The notes beneath the pieces are model-generated. The model made no database searches. It was not told the origin of the DNA and saw only the letters and a list, made by a program, of their open reading frames with translations. The position numbers and the translations under genes are program-made. Of a stretch of DNA of 64,000 nt, positions 37,716-50,486 are shown one piece after another. Numbering within the stretch: position 1 is the stretch's first letter; every line of letters starts with the position of its first letter. Source of the stretch: Musa acuminata AAA Group (taxonomy: Eukaryota; Streptophyta; Magnoliopsida; Zingiberales; Musaceae); NCBI RefSeq assembly GCF_036884655.1, contig NC_088338.1:310001-374000 (forward strand). The letters run 5' to 3'.

Positions 37716-38616
37716 TCGAGCATCGACAAGATGAAGGCAGGAAACGGGGGAAGGGAAGGATATATTCAAGATTATAAAAATTAATTCACGCTTCAAATTT
37801 TAAATAGCATTAATACCCTTTAAAATTTTCATCATTAATATATATTTTAAATTAATATTACAAAATAAATGAAAATTGATAAGAGTGTTTTATAAGAGTA
37901 TACACACACATACATATAGAGTTTTTCATTTACTTATAAACTTTACTAAGATATCGGAGAGAAAAATGATTAGAGCAATCAAAAGTACCCTAATTCAATT
38001 TCAATATTTCAGATCGCTAGTCCTTATAATTTTAGCAAAAATATACGTTGTTGACCACATATCTATAAGCATCTGAATTAATAATTCAATAATTTGTTTA
38101 TTAATTAACAAACCATATTAATATTTACTTAATTATTAACAAGGACTCTCAGACTTTTTTTTGTAATAAAAAAAAAACATCGTATTGTTCATTTAAAGTT
38201 GAACAGAATCTAATTTCAAATGAAGCTGTGATTGACATATAATGAGCAGATTGATTGAATTCATACATTTCACCAAAAATTGAGCGTATAACATGTTTGG
38301 TATTGTCCAAGGTCTCCAGAAACACACAGACTCTTCATCATGGCTTAAGAAGCAAAAACAATTCTTTGCTCTTAAGAACAAAGATCATAATGTGCCAAGA
38401 CTTACTATCCAAATATTGTTTGTATCAAGATCATGTGCCAAATATTAAAGGTCATCTCAAATAAAACTAGATTATGAAAACTCTTGCAATGAAATCAACA
38501 ATAGAAAACCAGTCATCAAAATTCCGGGTGACAGCAATTCTTCCACGAAAACTTAGTGAACCAAAAACCAAATAAAGGACAACTAAATAAGACCATCCAT
38601 GGACACAAGCATTGAT

Positions 38617-41600
38617 TTAGTTTCTCACTTTAAGAGCCTGCCTGTTCCTCTTCTTTGCGCCAGACTTGGCAACCTTAAGGCTTCGATGTACCGCACTCAG
38701 CCGCGCTAGAGCTGAGTTGGTCAGATCTGGCCTGTAGTGGTTGTCAGTGACCTGCAACAGGAGATGGAACATTTCATATTACATAAGTTTGTTGGGTTGA
38801 GTAATTATATTCATTAAGATGCAAAATCAGCAGTGGGAGTATAGCAGAAGAGAGGTGGAATAGTTCATATGACATAAATACAAAACTAGTCACAGGATCT
38901 CGGAATGGTTCAAAGAAAAATAAATAAAATGCAATAAGATAACAGATTAGTATAGGGCGATAATGTTTTGATGCCACAAGACAAAAATCAAGTCATGCTT
39001 TAAACATTGATCCCCAACTCCCCAATGATTAATATTCGCCATCAGTGAAAAGTTTTGATTTAAGTTATAAACAATTGATCTATCTACAAACAGAAGAAAT
39101 TAATGAAAATAAAAAAAAGTCACATAAAGGAAAATTGTTTTCTAAAGGAGAATTTAGGGGAAAAAAGGAACAGAGAGGCTTCTTATATGTTACAGATCAT
39201 CATAGCAGTACTTCTGTTGTGTACAGAGTGTAGAGCACCAAAAAAGCAAAAAGAAAACAGGAAAGGAGAAGTGTAGGAAGCGTTCTGCACTCGAAATGAA
39301 ATATTAGGAAAAAATTATAACTGCCGAAACAGAGGAAATTAAAGAATATTATTCGTAGCAAAACAGAGAATGACTTTTTCTAAAGGAGAATTTAGAAAAA
39401 AAAATGGAACATAGCTCAGAAGCCAAGCGTAACTAGAATATTTCATTGAACAACCAATCCCATGAGAGGCTCTTCTTACATATTACTGATCACCATTGCA
39501 GCACTTTCGTGGAGTGTAGAGTGTAGGGTGTAGAGTGCCAAAAATAAAAAATAAAACAGAAAAGGGAAAGCATAGGAAATATTCTATACTCAAAATGAGA
39601 TAATAGAACGGTTGTGCATGTAGAACAAAGGAACTTACAGAATAATATAAAAAAACAAGTTACATAAAGGACAAAGAGCACCCGACGCCACAATCTACTA
39701 TTGGCTTGACCTACAAACTGAAAATGTCAGATTGAATCAATCAAACGTAGAAGTGGAAGATAACTGTCCATCTAGGATCAATAACAAACCGTAATATCCC
39801 AACTATTTAGGTCAAGTATGTGCATCTATTCCATCTTGTTAAATTAAGAACACCCAAATCTCTTTGTACATTCCTACAAAAATCCTTAGTTCTCGCTCTA
39901 CCTCTCCTCATCCCACTAATTCTAATCAACTAATCTCATATAATCACAACAACAACTACAGAGTCTATCTAATATATAACATATTTTTATAAATGCTTAA
40001 GATTAAAATAGTTAGAAATAAAAAAAACTCTTTTAAAAATCATCAAATATGACCAAAAGAAACTTCTTCATGAGAACAATTTAACCAATTTAGCATAGTG
40101 GCCATAAGGATTAATGCACCCTTCATTTACTAGGAAATTTAAGTTCCACAACTTACAAGAAAAATGCAGCTTCGTTTGCATTATAACAGGAACACAAAAT
40201 TAAGTACTCTTCCATCCTACAAGCTAATTGACAAGCTATACCATCATCTTTAGTTATCATGCATTATATATGTGTAGAATGGGGGATAGCTTTTCTTATT
40301 TAGCTAGGACTAGGTCATCGAGCAAGTATTATGGTTTGTCTTTAATGTTATGCAGGGTTTCCAAAATTTATTGACCTTACTGTGATCTTTAGTGGTTTCA
40401 TTTTGCCAATTTACTTCATATCTTCCTTTTTCTCTTTCTAATTTTCCTGATTTTCCATCATTTCTTTTTAAATTATTTTCAGAAAGGACCTGATTTCATC
40501 AATCTAATATATCTAATTTATGGGTCTTGATATGACTAGTATAACTCAGAATATTCAATATATGAAAACATAGGAATACAAACAAAATTTGAAATGGATA
40601 AGAAAAGCAATCATATGTCACCACAAACAAGCCCCAAATAATATGAATAGCCATATAAGGTGACTTAAAGTAACCAAAAACATGGTCAATATGCACAGAT
40701 CATGCAGTAAAAAGAAACTCAATTAGTATCATTCATGTATTGATACACTAAACTGAATGGCCTATATGGCAGTCCAAGGTTCAAAGAGAGCATGATTGCT
40801 CAATCTTCACAGTCTATGATCAGTAGATTGGGAACAGATGAATAAAATACAAATAAACATTTAGCTGAGGAATTTGGATATAAAGTTGAGCTAAAAAAAA
40901 GAACCATCATCTAGTTACCGAGTAGTAAAGACAGAAGAGACAGGCATTAAACAACTGTAAGAATACAACAGAAACATGGTAGGTCTTCAGGAAATAGAAC
41001 TACAATTTAAAACTAGACATTTGCATTAATTTGATCTAAATTGTCCTACCTCAGTAAGCTTATTAGACATGCTTAGTCCTATAGAACTATCAATACATAT
41101 TTAAGTCAGAAACCAAAATATGCATGTATCATAAAGTACAATTTACACTACCAGCTACAATTGAAATTTGTCAATATAAGTCACTGTCTTATTGGTAAGA
41201 CAGACAAAGGAATACCATACTAAGAACCGGCAGACAGGATGTGCCATAATACTAGCAATCTAATAACACATTCAGATCTTAAGAAACAGAGGGAGCTGAT
41301 ACCTGGTTCATAACAACTTTTGCCAACTTACAGAACTCCTTCTTCATGACTGATCTGTGATATAAGCTACCAGGCTTGTTCTGCTTCTTTGTCTTAGTTG
41401 TCGCAATTGCTACAGACAGGTCCTTCCCTCCAGCCTGAATGGTCACTGTCTTCTTGTTTGCCAACCCTGTGATTTTTCATTAGGCATATGAACACATCAA
41501 AATGTAAATGCAGCTCAGATACTTAAAAAGAATGGAACAAAAATAAAACCAAGGACTAATTTCCCACCGGAGTGCTTGTAGGAATTGACATTATAGAGAT

Positions 41601-41715
41601 TGTTTGGCTCCTTGCTAAATTGCACCATGGCAGTATCGTTACCGAATTGCTTCACAAGGAACGCATTGTTCTTCTTCACAATCTCCCAAATGAGTGGGCC
41701 AGGGACGGTGGCCAT
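38617..41715 (-). CDS. RPL28: 60S ribosomal protein L28 (eL28)
   Basis: Structural protein of the cytosolic large ribosomal subunit. Coding exons 5' to 3': 41715-41568, 41466-41303, 38751-38617, giving 148 residues, near the 143 of Arabidopsis. The N-terminus [19 protein letters not shown], the central [19 protein letters not shown] and the basic C-terminus [14 protein letters not shown] are typical of eL28. The ATG sits five bases after a 3' splice site (TTGCAG), so the gene has a non-coding first exon, probably ending near 42310. A telo-box lies in that upstream region. Intron 38752-41302 is 2.5 kb and contains an internal duplication and a LINE 3' fragment. Confidence 0.96.
39141..39610. 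repeat. Diverged direct duplication in RPL28 intron
   Basis: Copy A at 39141-39309 and copy B at 39379-39610 share, in order, TAAAGGAGAATTTAG, GAGAGGCT, CTTA with ATATT/ATGTT and GATCA, GTGTAGAG, CCAAAAA, AAAACAG, AAAG/AGG, and an end resembling CTCAAAATGAGATAATAG. There are many indels, so the duplication is old. Confidence 0.6.
39787..39960 (-). mobile_element. RTE-type LINE 3' fragment in RPL28 intron
   Basis: CCGTAATATCCCAACTATTTAG, then GGTCAAGTATGTGCATC and the CTCTACCTCTCC...ATTCTAATC stretch, resembles the 3' end of the LINE relic beginning at 52916. Orientation is the same (element 3' end at the lower coordinate). Short and diverged. Confidence 0.4.
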
Positions 41716-42390
41716 CAGAGCTGCAAGGCATAAAAAGTCAAAAAAATTAAAGGAAATAAAAGGAACTATGACATCAACAATCGAAACTAAGAGGCCAATC
41801 CACTCAAGTAGAACAAAGCCTTTAATCAAACAAACAATGATGTCAGAAACCAATAACAATTAGATAGAAGTTCTTAAGAAAGAAAGAAATAACATCACAG
41901 ACCAGCAAATCACATATACTAAGAAAGCATAGTTTATCTCATGCCATTGTCAACGGATAAAGTGCGGGGAAAACGACTAAAGATGTTAACTTGTACCATC
42001 AACCGATCAAAAGGAAACGAATACCAAAACGTAGATAACAAATGAAGATCAGAGATCCTAATATATACCTAAAAATCACCTAAAAGGATCACCAGATACA
42101 CCAAATAAATGAAGATATAAAGAGAATCTTTCAGTGGAAATGACCAAAATGATAGAAACAATCGCTCGAGAACAAATGCAAGTTCAAACCGCTAAAAAAT
42201 ACACACAAAAATAGCCAAGTAAAGAGAGTTTCAGATGCGAGCATTAGAACAGCGGTTACAGGGGCAAAAGAAGATCGAGGGTTCGAATCGGAATCGGAAT
42301 CAGAATCGTACGAACCAGACTGGATTTGGTGGCGGCGAAAGGAGTTCCGCTCGGTCGTTGCTATTCGCCTCGATCGCCGCCCTTGTTCGT

Positions 42391-42398
42391 AAACCCTA
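42391..42398 (-). promoter_or_regulatory. telo-box of the RPL28 promoter/leader
   Basis: AAACCCTA on the plus strand, that is TAGGGTTT read in the RPL28 direction, next to the inferred non-coding first exon. Telo-boxes are characteristic of plant ribosomal-protein promoters; RPL35A has one too. Confidence 0.6.
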
Positions 42399-43268
42399 GT
42401 AGAACGTTTTCTGGCGGTCAGCCGCGATCACCAAGCGGAATGACATAAATGGCCCGTAACGGTAGTACATGGGGTAGGTCACAGATAGGTAACAGAAGGC
42501 TAAAATAGTAACTATGCGTAAAAAAATGTCTGGGTGCATGGACCAGTCCGCTTCCGTAGACTCCTCTCCCTTCTCTGGTGGGCCTCACTCCGATCTTATT
42601 TGAGATCGGAGACAGCATCAAGGTGGATCCTTCACAGGAGCGTAAGCATTAGAATGGTGATTGATGACTTCTCAGCCCTTGACTTTGTTAATGACAGCCC
42701 ATTGTTAGCCACCTTGAACCGCCGCAGAACAAAGCTCAACTCTTCACAAGCAAGGTATTTGCAAGCAAGTCTCAGCTGCGCTACTAGACCGCAGGATGAG
42801 TTCCATCTCTCAACTCTCTACTCTTCGCGCAACGGAGTTTGGTCCTGCAGAAGCTAAACGCGAAAGAGCAACGCGGCGACGTTTCACGAGGCAACGCGTT
42901 CGGCCACCTGGAGGTTACGATACGATATAATACGCTCAGTTACAACCGCCAAACAACGATGACACCCTAAATTAATCACCGAATTCAAATCATAAAACCA
43001 TCCCCAAATGTATCGAGTTATTAATTAACACTCGTTCCATGTGACCACTGCAAAATGCTACGAAGAGAAAAAAAATAAAGCTTCTCCTTTATTTCGGAAA
43101 CACTAGAATCCCAATATCCTGCCTTCTCCGAGTCCAAGCTACAGCAACCTACAATCGGAACCAAAGCACAAAGAAACTGACATCAGCAGTGGCATATTAC
43201 CAGACGATGACATAATGGGAACTGAAAAACTCTATTAAGATCCTCAAAGGAGCCTGCTTACTGGTAGT
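42399..43268. other. Between RPL28 and ICDH, no gene seen
   Basis: Both neighbours are on the minus strand, so this holds the RPL28 promoter and the ICDH 3' UTR. A small hairpin (CTCCGATCT with AGATCGGAG) lies at about 42588-42611. ORFs here do not resemble known proteins. Confidence 0.5.
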
Positions 43269-46200
43269 TTAGGCAGACAGCCTGGCTCTCAACTCAGATG
43301 CCACAGCGTCAATGAACTCTTCAGTGTTCAGATACTGAGCTCGGGTAACACTGCAAATGTTTTGAAGTCATTAACGAGGGTTCTTCTTGAGTTTACAAGG
43401 TGGAATTGAAAGGCACCGAGAGGGTCTGACAATACCTGGATCCATGGATGAGAAGGGCCAGATCTTTGGTCATTTTGCCAGATTCCACAGTTCCAACGCA
43501 AGCCTCTTCCAATTTCTGGGTGAAATCAACCAACCTAGTGTTGTCATCAAGCTTTCCCCTATCAAATCACCAAGGGTATTCAAGGCTTCAGCATGAACGT
43601 TTAAGATACCAACTAAAAGAGCTTCGTTCTCAGTAATCCATTTCAGTATGCAGAATACATTTATAAGCATGAGAAGTCATAATCATGCTTTAGAAATACA
43701 GAAGTTTTATGTCAAAGCTGAAATTTCCAACCATAGATGCCAATTGGAAAGATGGCAGGAAGTCCCATACCTGTGAGCAAGCCCTCTGGACCAGGCAAAA
43801 ATAGAGGCTATACTGTTTGTACTAGTTTCACCACCCTTTTGGTGAACACGATAATGACGGGTTACCGTTCCATGTGCAGCTTCTGCTTCAATGGTTTTCC
43901 CATCAGGGCACACCTAAAACACATGCCATTTTTTCACAAGCAAGTTAGCATCACTATATGGAATTAACAGAATAGGAAATAAAATAGTACTTGCAACACT
44001 ATTCTTTTACTGGTACACTGCAAAAGCACATTCTAATATAGCATTTGTTCGAGGAAATGTGCAACACTTTGTAGTAGCTGATCAAGATAGTTTATGATGA
44101 ACCATGGCCTTTCTCTTAACAAAACAAGCTATCAATAACAAAAGAAACAAGTCGCTGTATGACAAAAATGGCTGGTGATTTCTTGTCCTCTCAACATTAT
44201 GGCATACAACCATAGACATAAAAGAATAAACATGTTCCACCAGATAAGTAGACTATTCCAATTACCAAAATATTCTTAAGGTGAATTCTCGATAACTATT
44301 GACTCAACCATTCATAAGGGGGCTCAATCTCCAGTTCACAAGTTAAAACAATGGGGTTTTACTAGATGGAACTATGATATTCATAAGTTATGTTAATCTG
44401 AGATGAAAGATATAAATGAATTCATTTTCCAATCTGAAGTACACTATTTTGTACAACTATACATACCAGCACTGATGTCATCAAACCAAGGGATCCAAAA
44501 CCTGCAGAATACATAAAAGTTTGTTTAATGGGAGAAGTTTGCCCTAACTTAGCATTCTGCAAGCATCAGCAACAACTGGACAAAAAAGCTTAAACTACTT
44601 CCCTTATAAAGGGACTGAGAAAAAGTTCCATTACAAATAAAATTAGTAAAACAGAGTTTACACCTTGAGCTAAGAAGTCACTCTGCACATCTCCATCATA
44701 GTTTTTGCAAGCCCATACATAACCACCTTCACTCTTTAGTGCATATGCAACCATATCGTCAATGAGACGATGTTCATACCTGTCAAATGAAAACGCCATG
44801 AGATACACACAAAAGTTCAGAATAGGCAAACAATACTAAGTAGTTAAAAAAAAGCTAACCAGATTCCTGCAGCCTCAAACTTGGATTTCCATTCAGCTTC
44901 ATAAACCTCTTGGAAAATATCCTTGAACCTGTGGGATGAGTGATATGCAAGAAGTTTTTGACAAGTTGGTAAATACTCTGAACACATCGGGGTACTGTTA
45001 CATTCAATTATATTGCTAAAATGACGTGAAGCATGTAACATATTATTTATACCTTCCGTCATATTTCTTCAAAATGGTATTCTTGGTGCTCAGATAAAGG
45101 GGCCATTTTTTTTGGTAAGCAGTAGCCATAGAAGCATCCGCAAAGGGACGAATTGACTGTACACAATCACAAAATAAAAAAGGCATAACTATCACATGTA
45201 CAAGTGAGAATACTCCATGGATGAAAGAATTGAGTGGAAGTTCTAAACCTCATCGGTGTTGTACATTGATAAGGCAACTCCGCCTGCACCAGTGAAGTTG
45301 AACACCTCTAGTGCAACCTCCTCATCTTTTCCTTCTGAAAGTGATAAATAAGTAAGAAATCTTAGTAAACAATTGATAAATGAGGACTGAAGTACGTGGA
45401 TTCGTGGAAGAAAGTTGTATATTTGACCATGCATGAAGTACCATCTCTCTTACCAAACACTAATTTGAGCTTTCCAGGCCCTTTGATAACTGTATCAGTT
45501 GCACGGTACTGATCACCAAAAGCGTGCCTTCCAATGCATATTGGTTTTGTCCATCCTGAGAAAGTAACTTATCAGACTGGCAGGAAAATTATGTTACTAG
45601 CACAAATCTAAAATATGTTGATATTTTTATGTACCTGGAACAAGCCTTGGGACGTTTTTACAAATAATTGGCTCCCTAAATACTGTGCCTGCAAAGACAA
45701 AAGCATAATCTCATCGGTAATCATCAAGGCTTTGATAAATGACTCTGACGGACATGTGAGCTAACCATTCACGATATTCCTGATTGTTCCATTAGGACTC
45801 TTCCACATGGATTTCAAGTTGAATTCCTTAACCCGAGCTTCATCTGCCATCATTCACATATATTAACATATGAACACGATATGTAAATTTATTGTTCAAT
45901 AGTTTGATGTGTAGGATTCCTAGTGCATCTTTACCTGGAGTGATTGTTGCACATTTGATTGCCACATTATATCTGCAAACATAAAACAAATCAGAAGAGT
46001 ATTGATTATTGAAGACATCAATCAGCAATCAAGAAACCACCCAATATCTACAGGCCAAGCATACACCCAACTGAACTTTAGAAATAAAAAGGTGTGGTTT
46101 TAGTTTGCTTCAATCATTTATTCCTCAAATATCAGATCAGCTTTCAACTTAATAATTATAAAATGGAACAGTTTGTTAAATTTGAGTTGACTGAAAGAAG

Positions 46201-48642
46201 TCACTGATAGAGGCACATTGAATACAGTTTCTTTATGCTTTTGGGTGGGATAATTCAGCTACCCAAAAATCTGAAAATTGATGAATCAAAGTTGATCCAA
46301 GGTAAACACAGCCCTGACAGATGCATATACATTAAATGAGAGTTCAGCCTCTGATGTCAGCGGAATAATAAGGGTTCAAGCTTCGTAGAAAAGCCAAAGT
46401 ACAAATATATCAAATTCACATCATTTTTCAGTCATTTATGTACAGACATCAGTAGAAAATCATTAGAAGTATAACAGGATATAATAGAGAAGGGGATGCC
46501 TACTTAAGGGTAGCTTCTGCACTTTCTATTGTGACTTTATCATCTGTAGCATCACGATTAGGTAGGCCCAAGTCAAAGTATTTGATATCCAGGTCCACAA
46601 ATGGAAAAATGAGCTGCATTATTGATCAAATCATTAGTACTGCATAAAATCATCTCAAGAACTCTTTAATGGTGCAACTTAAAAGGATATCGATAGAGAA
46701 AAGATACAGCAAGCAAAATAGGCAAGAAAACAATCAGCACCTTTTCTTTAATTGATTTCCAAAAGACTCGAGTCATCTCATCCCCTGACAGAAAGGAATG
46801 GAACATATAGACAAATAAGTGATCTAGAGTTATATAAAAATATCTCAATCAACTGCAGTGTTGCCATCTTAGACAGGCATAAGATCCTTGTGACAGAGTT
46901 GCCAAAGGATAGTCTAAGAATATTGAGTACTAATCTATTTGGAAAAGACTGCTTTTATTGCATAATGGATGTTCATTCATAGCATCTGGGAGTGAGATAC
47001 AAGCATGCATATAAAAAAAAAATCTAAAATCAACTACATTGATGCTATCTTATGGGGTACAATATCCATGTGACAAAAAGTTGCCAAATGATATAGTCTA
47101 AAAAGATTGCAAATAAATTAATTAACAATATCTAATATAAGACTGCTACCCTATGGCATAATTAACATTCATGGAAGAACATATAATTAAAATGATAAAC
47201 CAGCCAGAGATGCCAAAGAGACATAATTTTGTTGTGATAAAAGTACAAGCAGATTTTACAGTATAAACCATAAAATGGTGTGGGTCTGTACTTCAGCACA
47301 TTTATTCATAGTTAAGCACATCTGTCGCTAACAGCTAAGCTCATGGTCCAAGTTTCATATACCAGCCTTTCCTTGATGAACAAAAGCTAGGAAGATTTAA
47401 GCAACAAAACTGTGGTTGACTTGTAATTGCTTGTTCCAGGTGAGAGAAATACTCTCTTCTTCCTATTTTAATTTGATTTGACTCCAATAGGGGATCATTA
47501 TCCATACTAAGTTACATCATCTATAGAAGTCACACCAACACTGTTGAACTTTATCTAAAGAAGCAGACATTTCCAAGCAAAACCCTTGCTTTTACAATTG
47601 ATCTCCTATCTGTTACCGTCATGGTACCGGAAGCATTGAATTCCAATGGTTCCTGGGAATTACATTTCACAGAAAATGATATGGTCCAGAAAGGATTCCA
47701 TGAATTTTCAACCAATGCAGCACCCATCTTTCACCATCTTTGAAACTATTGCTCTAGATGGTTTGTACTTGATTTTATCAATTTGTAATGCTTTTTTATT
47801 GAATTTGTTCCATTACAATAAAATGTGTAAAAAGACACTCTCGAACGGACTCTAACCTGAGACCTATTAACTGCCGAACACTGCGCTAACAACCATAACG
47901 TCTCAACATAGACTGTCCATCGGAAGGGCACACTTCTTCACTTTATTTAGTCGGGCATTACCTTTTTATCTCCCTTCTGTTTCTTGGATGATCCAATTTA
48001 CTGGATGGTTCTAGTAAAACTTTATCACTAGATTTGTTGTCCTTATCATGAATTCCCAAGCAAATGATGAACAATTGAAAACGGTGCTGTAAAATAGTAC
48101 GAGCATCATCACAACAGTTCAAAAGCCACTAATCAATACACAAGTGCTAATCGCTTTTCCTTGACGCAAAGCAAGACGACAACAAACTCTGAGTCTCGAA
48201 AAAGACGAATTCCAGACTTTTAGTTAAGGCTAATCCAGGAGCAACATCGAATCACCAAAAATCTCACGGATCTTGAGAGGCAACAGACACCCCAAGTGAA
48301 CAACTGAACGATCTACAAGATCAAACGTTCAAGTGGGATCGATCATCGCATGATGCGCAAGCGAATCCACGACTACTAGGGAAAAAATCGCGGTAGGTGA
48401 GAACAACCATCGCGATCGCGCCACGAAGTCGCGGATCGAGGCACGACGATGGAAACAACTCTACAGAGAAGCATCGATAAGTCCGGAATGGGCCGGATCT
48501 AGGGATGCGGAAACCAACAAACATGGGAGAAGGAAGTCGATCGAGGGAGGTGGAATGGATCAGATACGAGGAGGAACAAAAGGAGGGCCTCACCGTCCAT
48601 CTCGACGACGGGGTTCGCGACCTTGATCTTCTCGAACGCCAT
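43269..48642 (-). CDS. ICDH: Isocitrate dehydrogenase [NADP], cytosolic
   Basis: Oxidative decarboxylation of isocitrate to 2-oxoglutarate with NADP+, supplying NADPH and carbon skeletons for ammonium assimilation in the cytosol. Fifteen coding exons, 5' to 3': 48642-48594, 46784-46741, 46613-46504, 45972-45935, 45843-45766, 45688-45635, 45555-45454, 45334-45249, 45156-45053, 44928-44860, 44779-44664, 44501-44467, 43913-43771, 43558-43436, 43350-43269. They sum to 1233 bases and 410 residues, the normal length. The N-terminus [20 protein letters not shown] has no transit peptide, hence cytosolic. The substrate arginine is in [13 protein letters not shown] (Arg134). Metal-binding aspartates are 252, 275 and 279, within the family signature [20 protein letters not shown]. 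All joins keep frame. Intron 1 is 1.8 kb. Confidence 0.97.
47815..47925 (-). mobile_element. Possible tRNA-derived SINE fragment, ICDH intron 1
   Basis: On the minus strand TAGCGCAGTGTTCGG (47888-47874) resembles a pol III box A, and GGTTAGAGTCC (47857-47847) resembles box B. The spacing of about 30 bp suits a tRNA-derived promoter. The sequence does not fold as a complete tRNA by eye. No 3' tail was defined. Confidence 0.35.
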
Positions 48643-48740
48643 TTCGTGGATGGGCAGGCGACGTTCGACCAATAAGATAAGCGACTAGAGGAGGCTGTGA
48701 AGAGGATCACACAGGAGAAGGAAGAAGACCGGGGAAGGTG

Positions 48741-48751
48741 CCCTTATAAAG
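48741..48751 (-). promoter_or_regulatory. TATA-like box of ICDH
   Basis: CTTTATAAGGG in the ICDH direction, about 100 bases upstream of the start codon. A plausible TATA box by sequence and distance. Confidence 0.4.
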
Positions 48752-50144
48752 ACGAAGAAACAGAAGGGAATCGCTTATCATACCCATTCGACGCCTACCC
48801 ACTTTGGGCCCACAGAATAACCCAACAACTACCCAGTTGCAAGGAAGGAAGCGGATCGGGTGAAGTTAGAGTGGGAACGAAGAGTAGATTAAGTAAGCGC
48901 AAGAAGCGTAGTAGTTTTCGCCAATCTTTTCGAATAGGACAATACTGTGATTTTGTTGAATTCTGATGGTCCAATTGGAAATTAGACACGCATCAAGCTG
49001 ATCATGGTCCGAGTCGTCAATCCCAAAGCATATCAAACGGTTGAGATTTAGTATAACAAGCTTGGGAGTGTATATAAATGGATTTATGATTCGAATAATT
49101 AAGTCACTGAGATATAATTAGAAATCATGCATGCAAGGAAGCCATAATTTAGTATGGTGTAAAGAAACAATGACGTTAAATCAAATGATGTTTATTCAAA
49201 CTCAAATTTTGAATAAATAAAATAGACTAAAATTAATTATTTGAGGTTTCTGATTATCCAATCAAATTTTCCTCTTTTGTGTAAGAGGAGACATTAAGAC
49301 ATTAATATATTCGATCATTATTAATAATATTGATTTTTCTTTATATTTATTTATTTATTTATTTATTTATCCAAGCAAGATTTTTCTCACTGCCAACTGC
49401 GACAGAGACCTTCACCGATTGCAAGAACAGCTTCCTCACCTAACGCTGCCAACTCCATGACCACCACCAGCGGCTGCCGCAGAAGACAAATGCGAAGGTG
49501 TGTATTTTAGTAAGATCACATGATCCTTCGTTGACCGCCACCCATCTTGACTTGATTGCCCGCAGATCACCGCCGTCACCACCGCCGGTTCAATGCAGCA
49601 TTTGGCTCCCTACTTCTACTCCTTCGAGTCGCAATCACCAATGAAATGCGAGGAAGTGAGTAAAGCAAACTTTCCTCGGAGACGTTTCCCACTAACACAT
49701 CCTTTTTGGATAGGTTTCGCGGATCACATCATCGATGGCGTAACCCAATAAAATGCTTGAGTTTGGATATGCAACTGTCTCTCTCAATCGTTTTAGAAGC
49801 CAAATAAACAGTCACCACAAAAAGAAAAAAATATATAAATATTTTTATATATAACCTCTGGAAATATGAAAGGACGATTTAAAAAAAGCTTTTTTATTTT
49901 TATTTTTCTGAAGAAGCAATTTTCATATTTTTAATTTGATGCCCCATTAAATCTCTTATCTATAATTTTTATTTAATTCTCCATTTATTGGTGTGGGCGA
50001 TTTATTGCAATATTTTTGAATAGTTTTGTACTATTTTTATCACCTCAACAAAATAAAACATTACAAGTGTGTTTCCAAATATTATAATAGTAATGTTTTA
50101 TCCTTATTTGGATCTTTTTAATCATAATCTTAGTTTAATATATC

Positions 50145-50351
50145 AATATATATATATGTTATATATATATGTATATATATATATATGTGTATAAATATAC
50201 ATGTATACAAATATATATATATACATACATATAATATGTATAAATACATATATGTATACATATATATGTATACATACATATATGTATACATATATATGTA
50301 TACATACATATATATATGTATACATGTATATATATATATATATGTGTATAC

Positions 50352-50388
<37 letters not shown>

Positions 50389-50391
50389 AGG
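50145..50391. repeat. Compound TA / ATACATATATGT tract
   Basis: About 245 bp almost entirely of alternating purine-pyrimidine A/T with interspersed G and C (ATACATATATGTATAC-type units in both orientations). Strongly self-complementary. Open frames in it on both strands are composition artefacts. Confidence 0.95.
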
Positions 50392-50486
50392 TTAAAGGGA
50401 ATCAAATAAAAAAATTAAAAAAATCTCTAAAAAAATAAAAGGTTTTTTTAAATAATGTAATATGAAAAGGAGATTAGTATTTGTAA

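Larger units (their letters stand above)
34264..38616. other. Gene-poor intergenic region with transposon relics
   Basis: No supported gene in 4.3 kb. It holds an LTR/PBS-like relic (34728-34930), a TA tract (35729-35784), a possible inverted-repeat element (about 35950-36330), a degenerate 29-bp direct repeat near 36876 and 36942, and an inverted repeat (37645-37715). A Ser-rich 60-codon ORF at 35406-35588 is not recognised and looks like repeat-derived composition. Confidence 0.55.

Noticed and set aside
48697..48966. 89-codon ORF upstream of ICDH on the plus strand
   Set aside because: Lies in the ICDH promoter, no recognisable family, low-complexity basic composition.
50130..50409. Tyr/Ile-rich open frames on both strands
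   Set aside because: Translation of a TA/TATG microsatellite.
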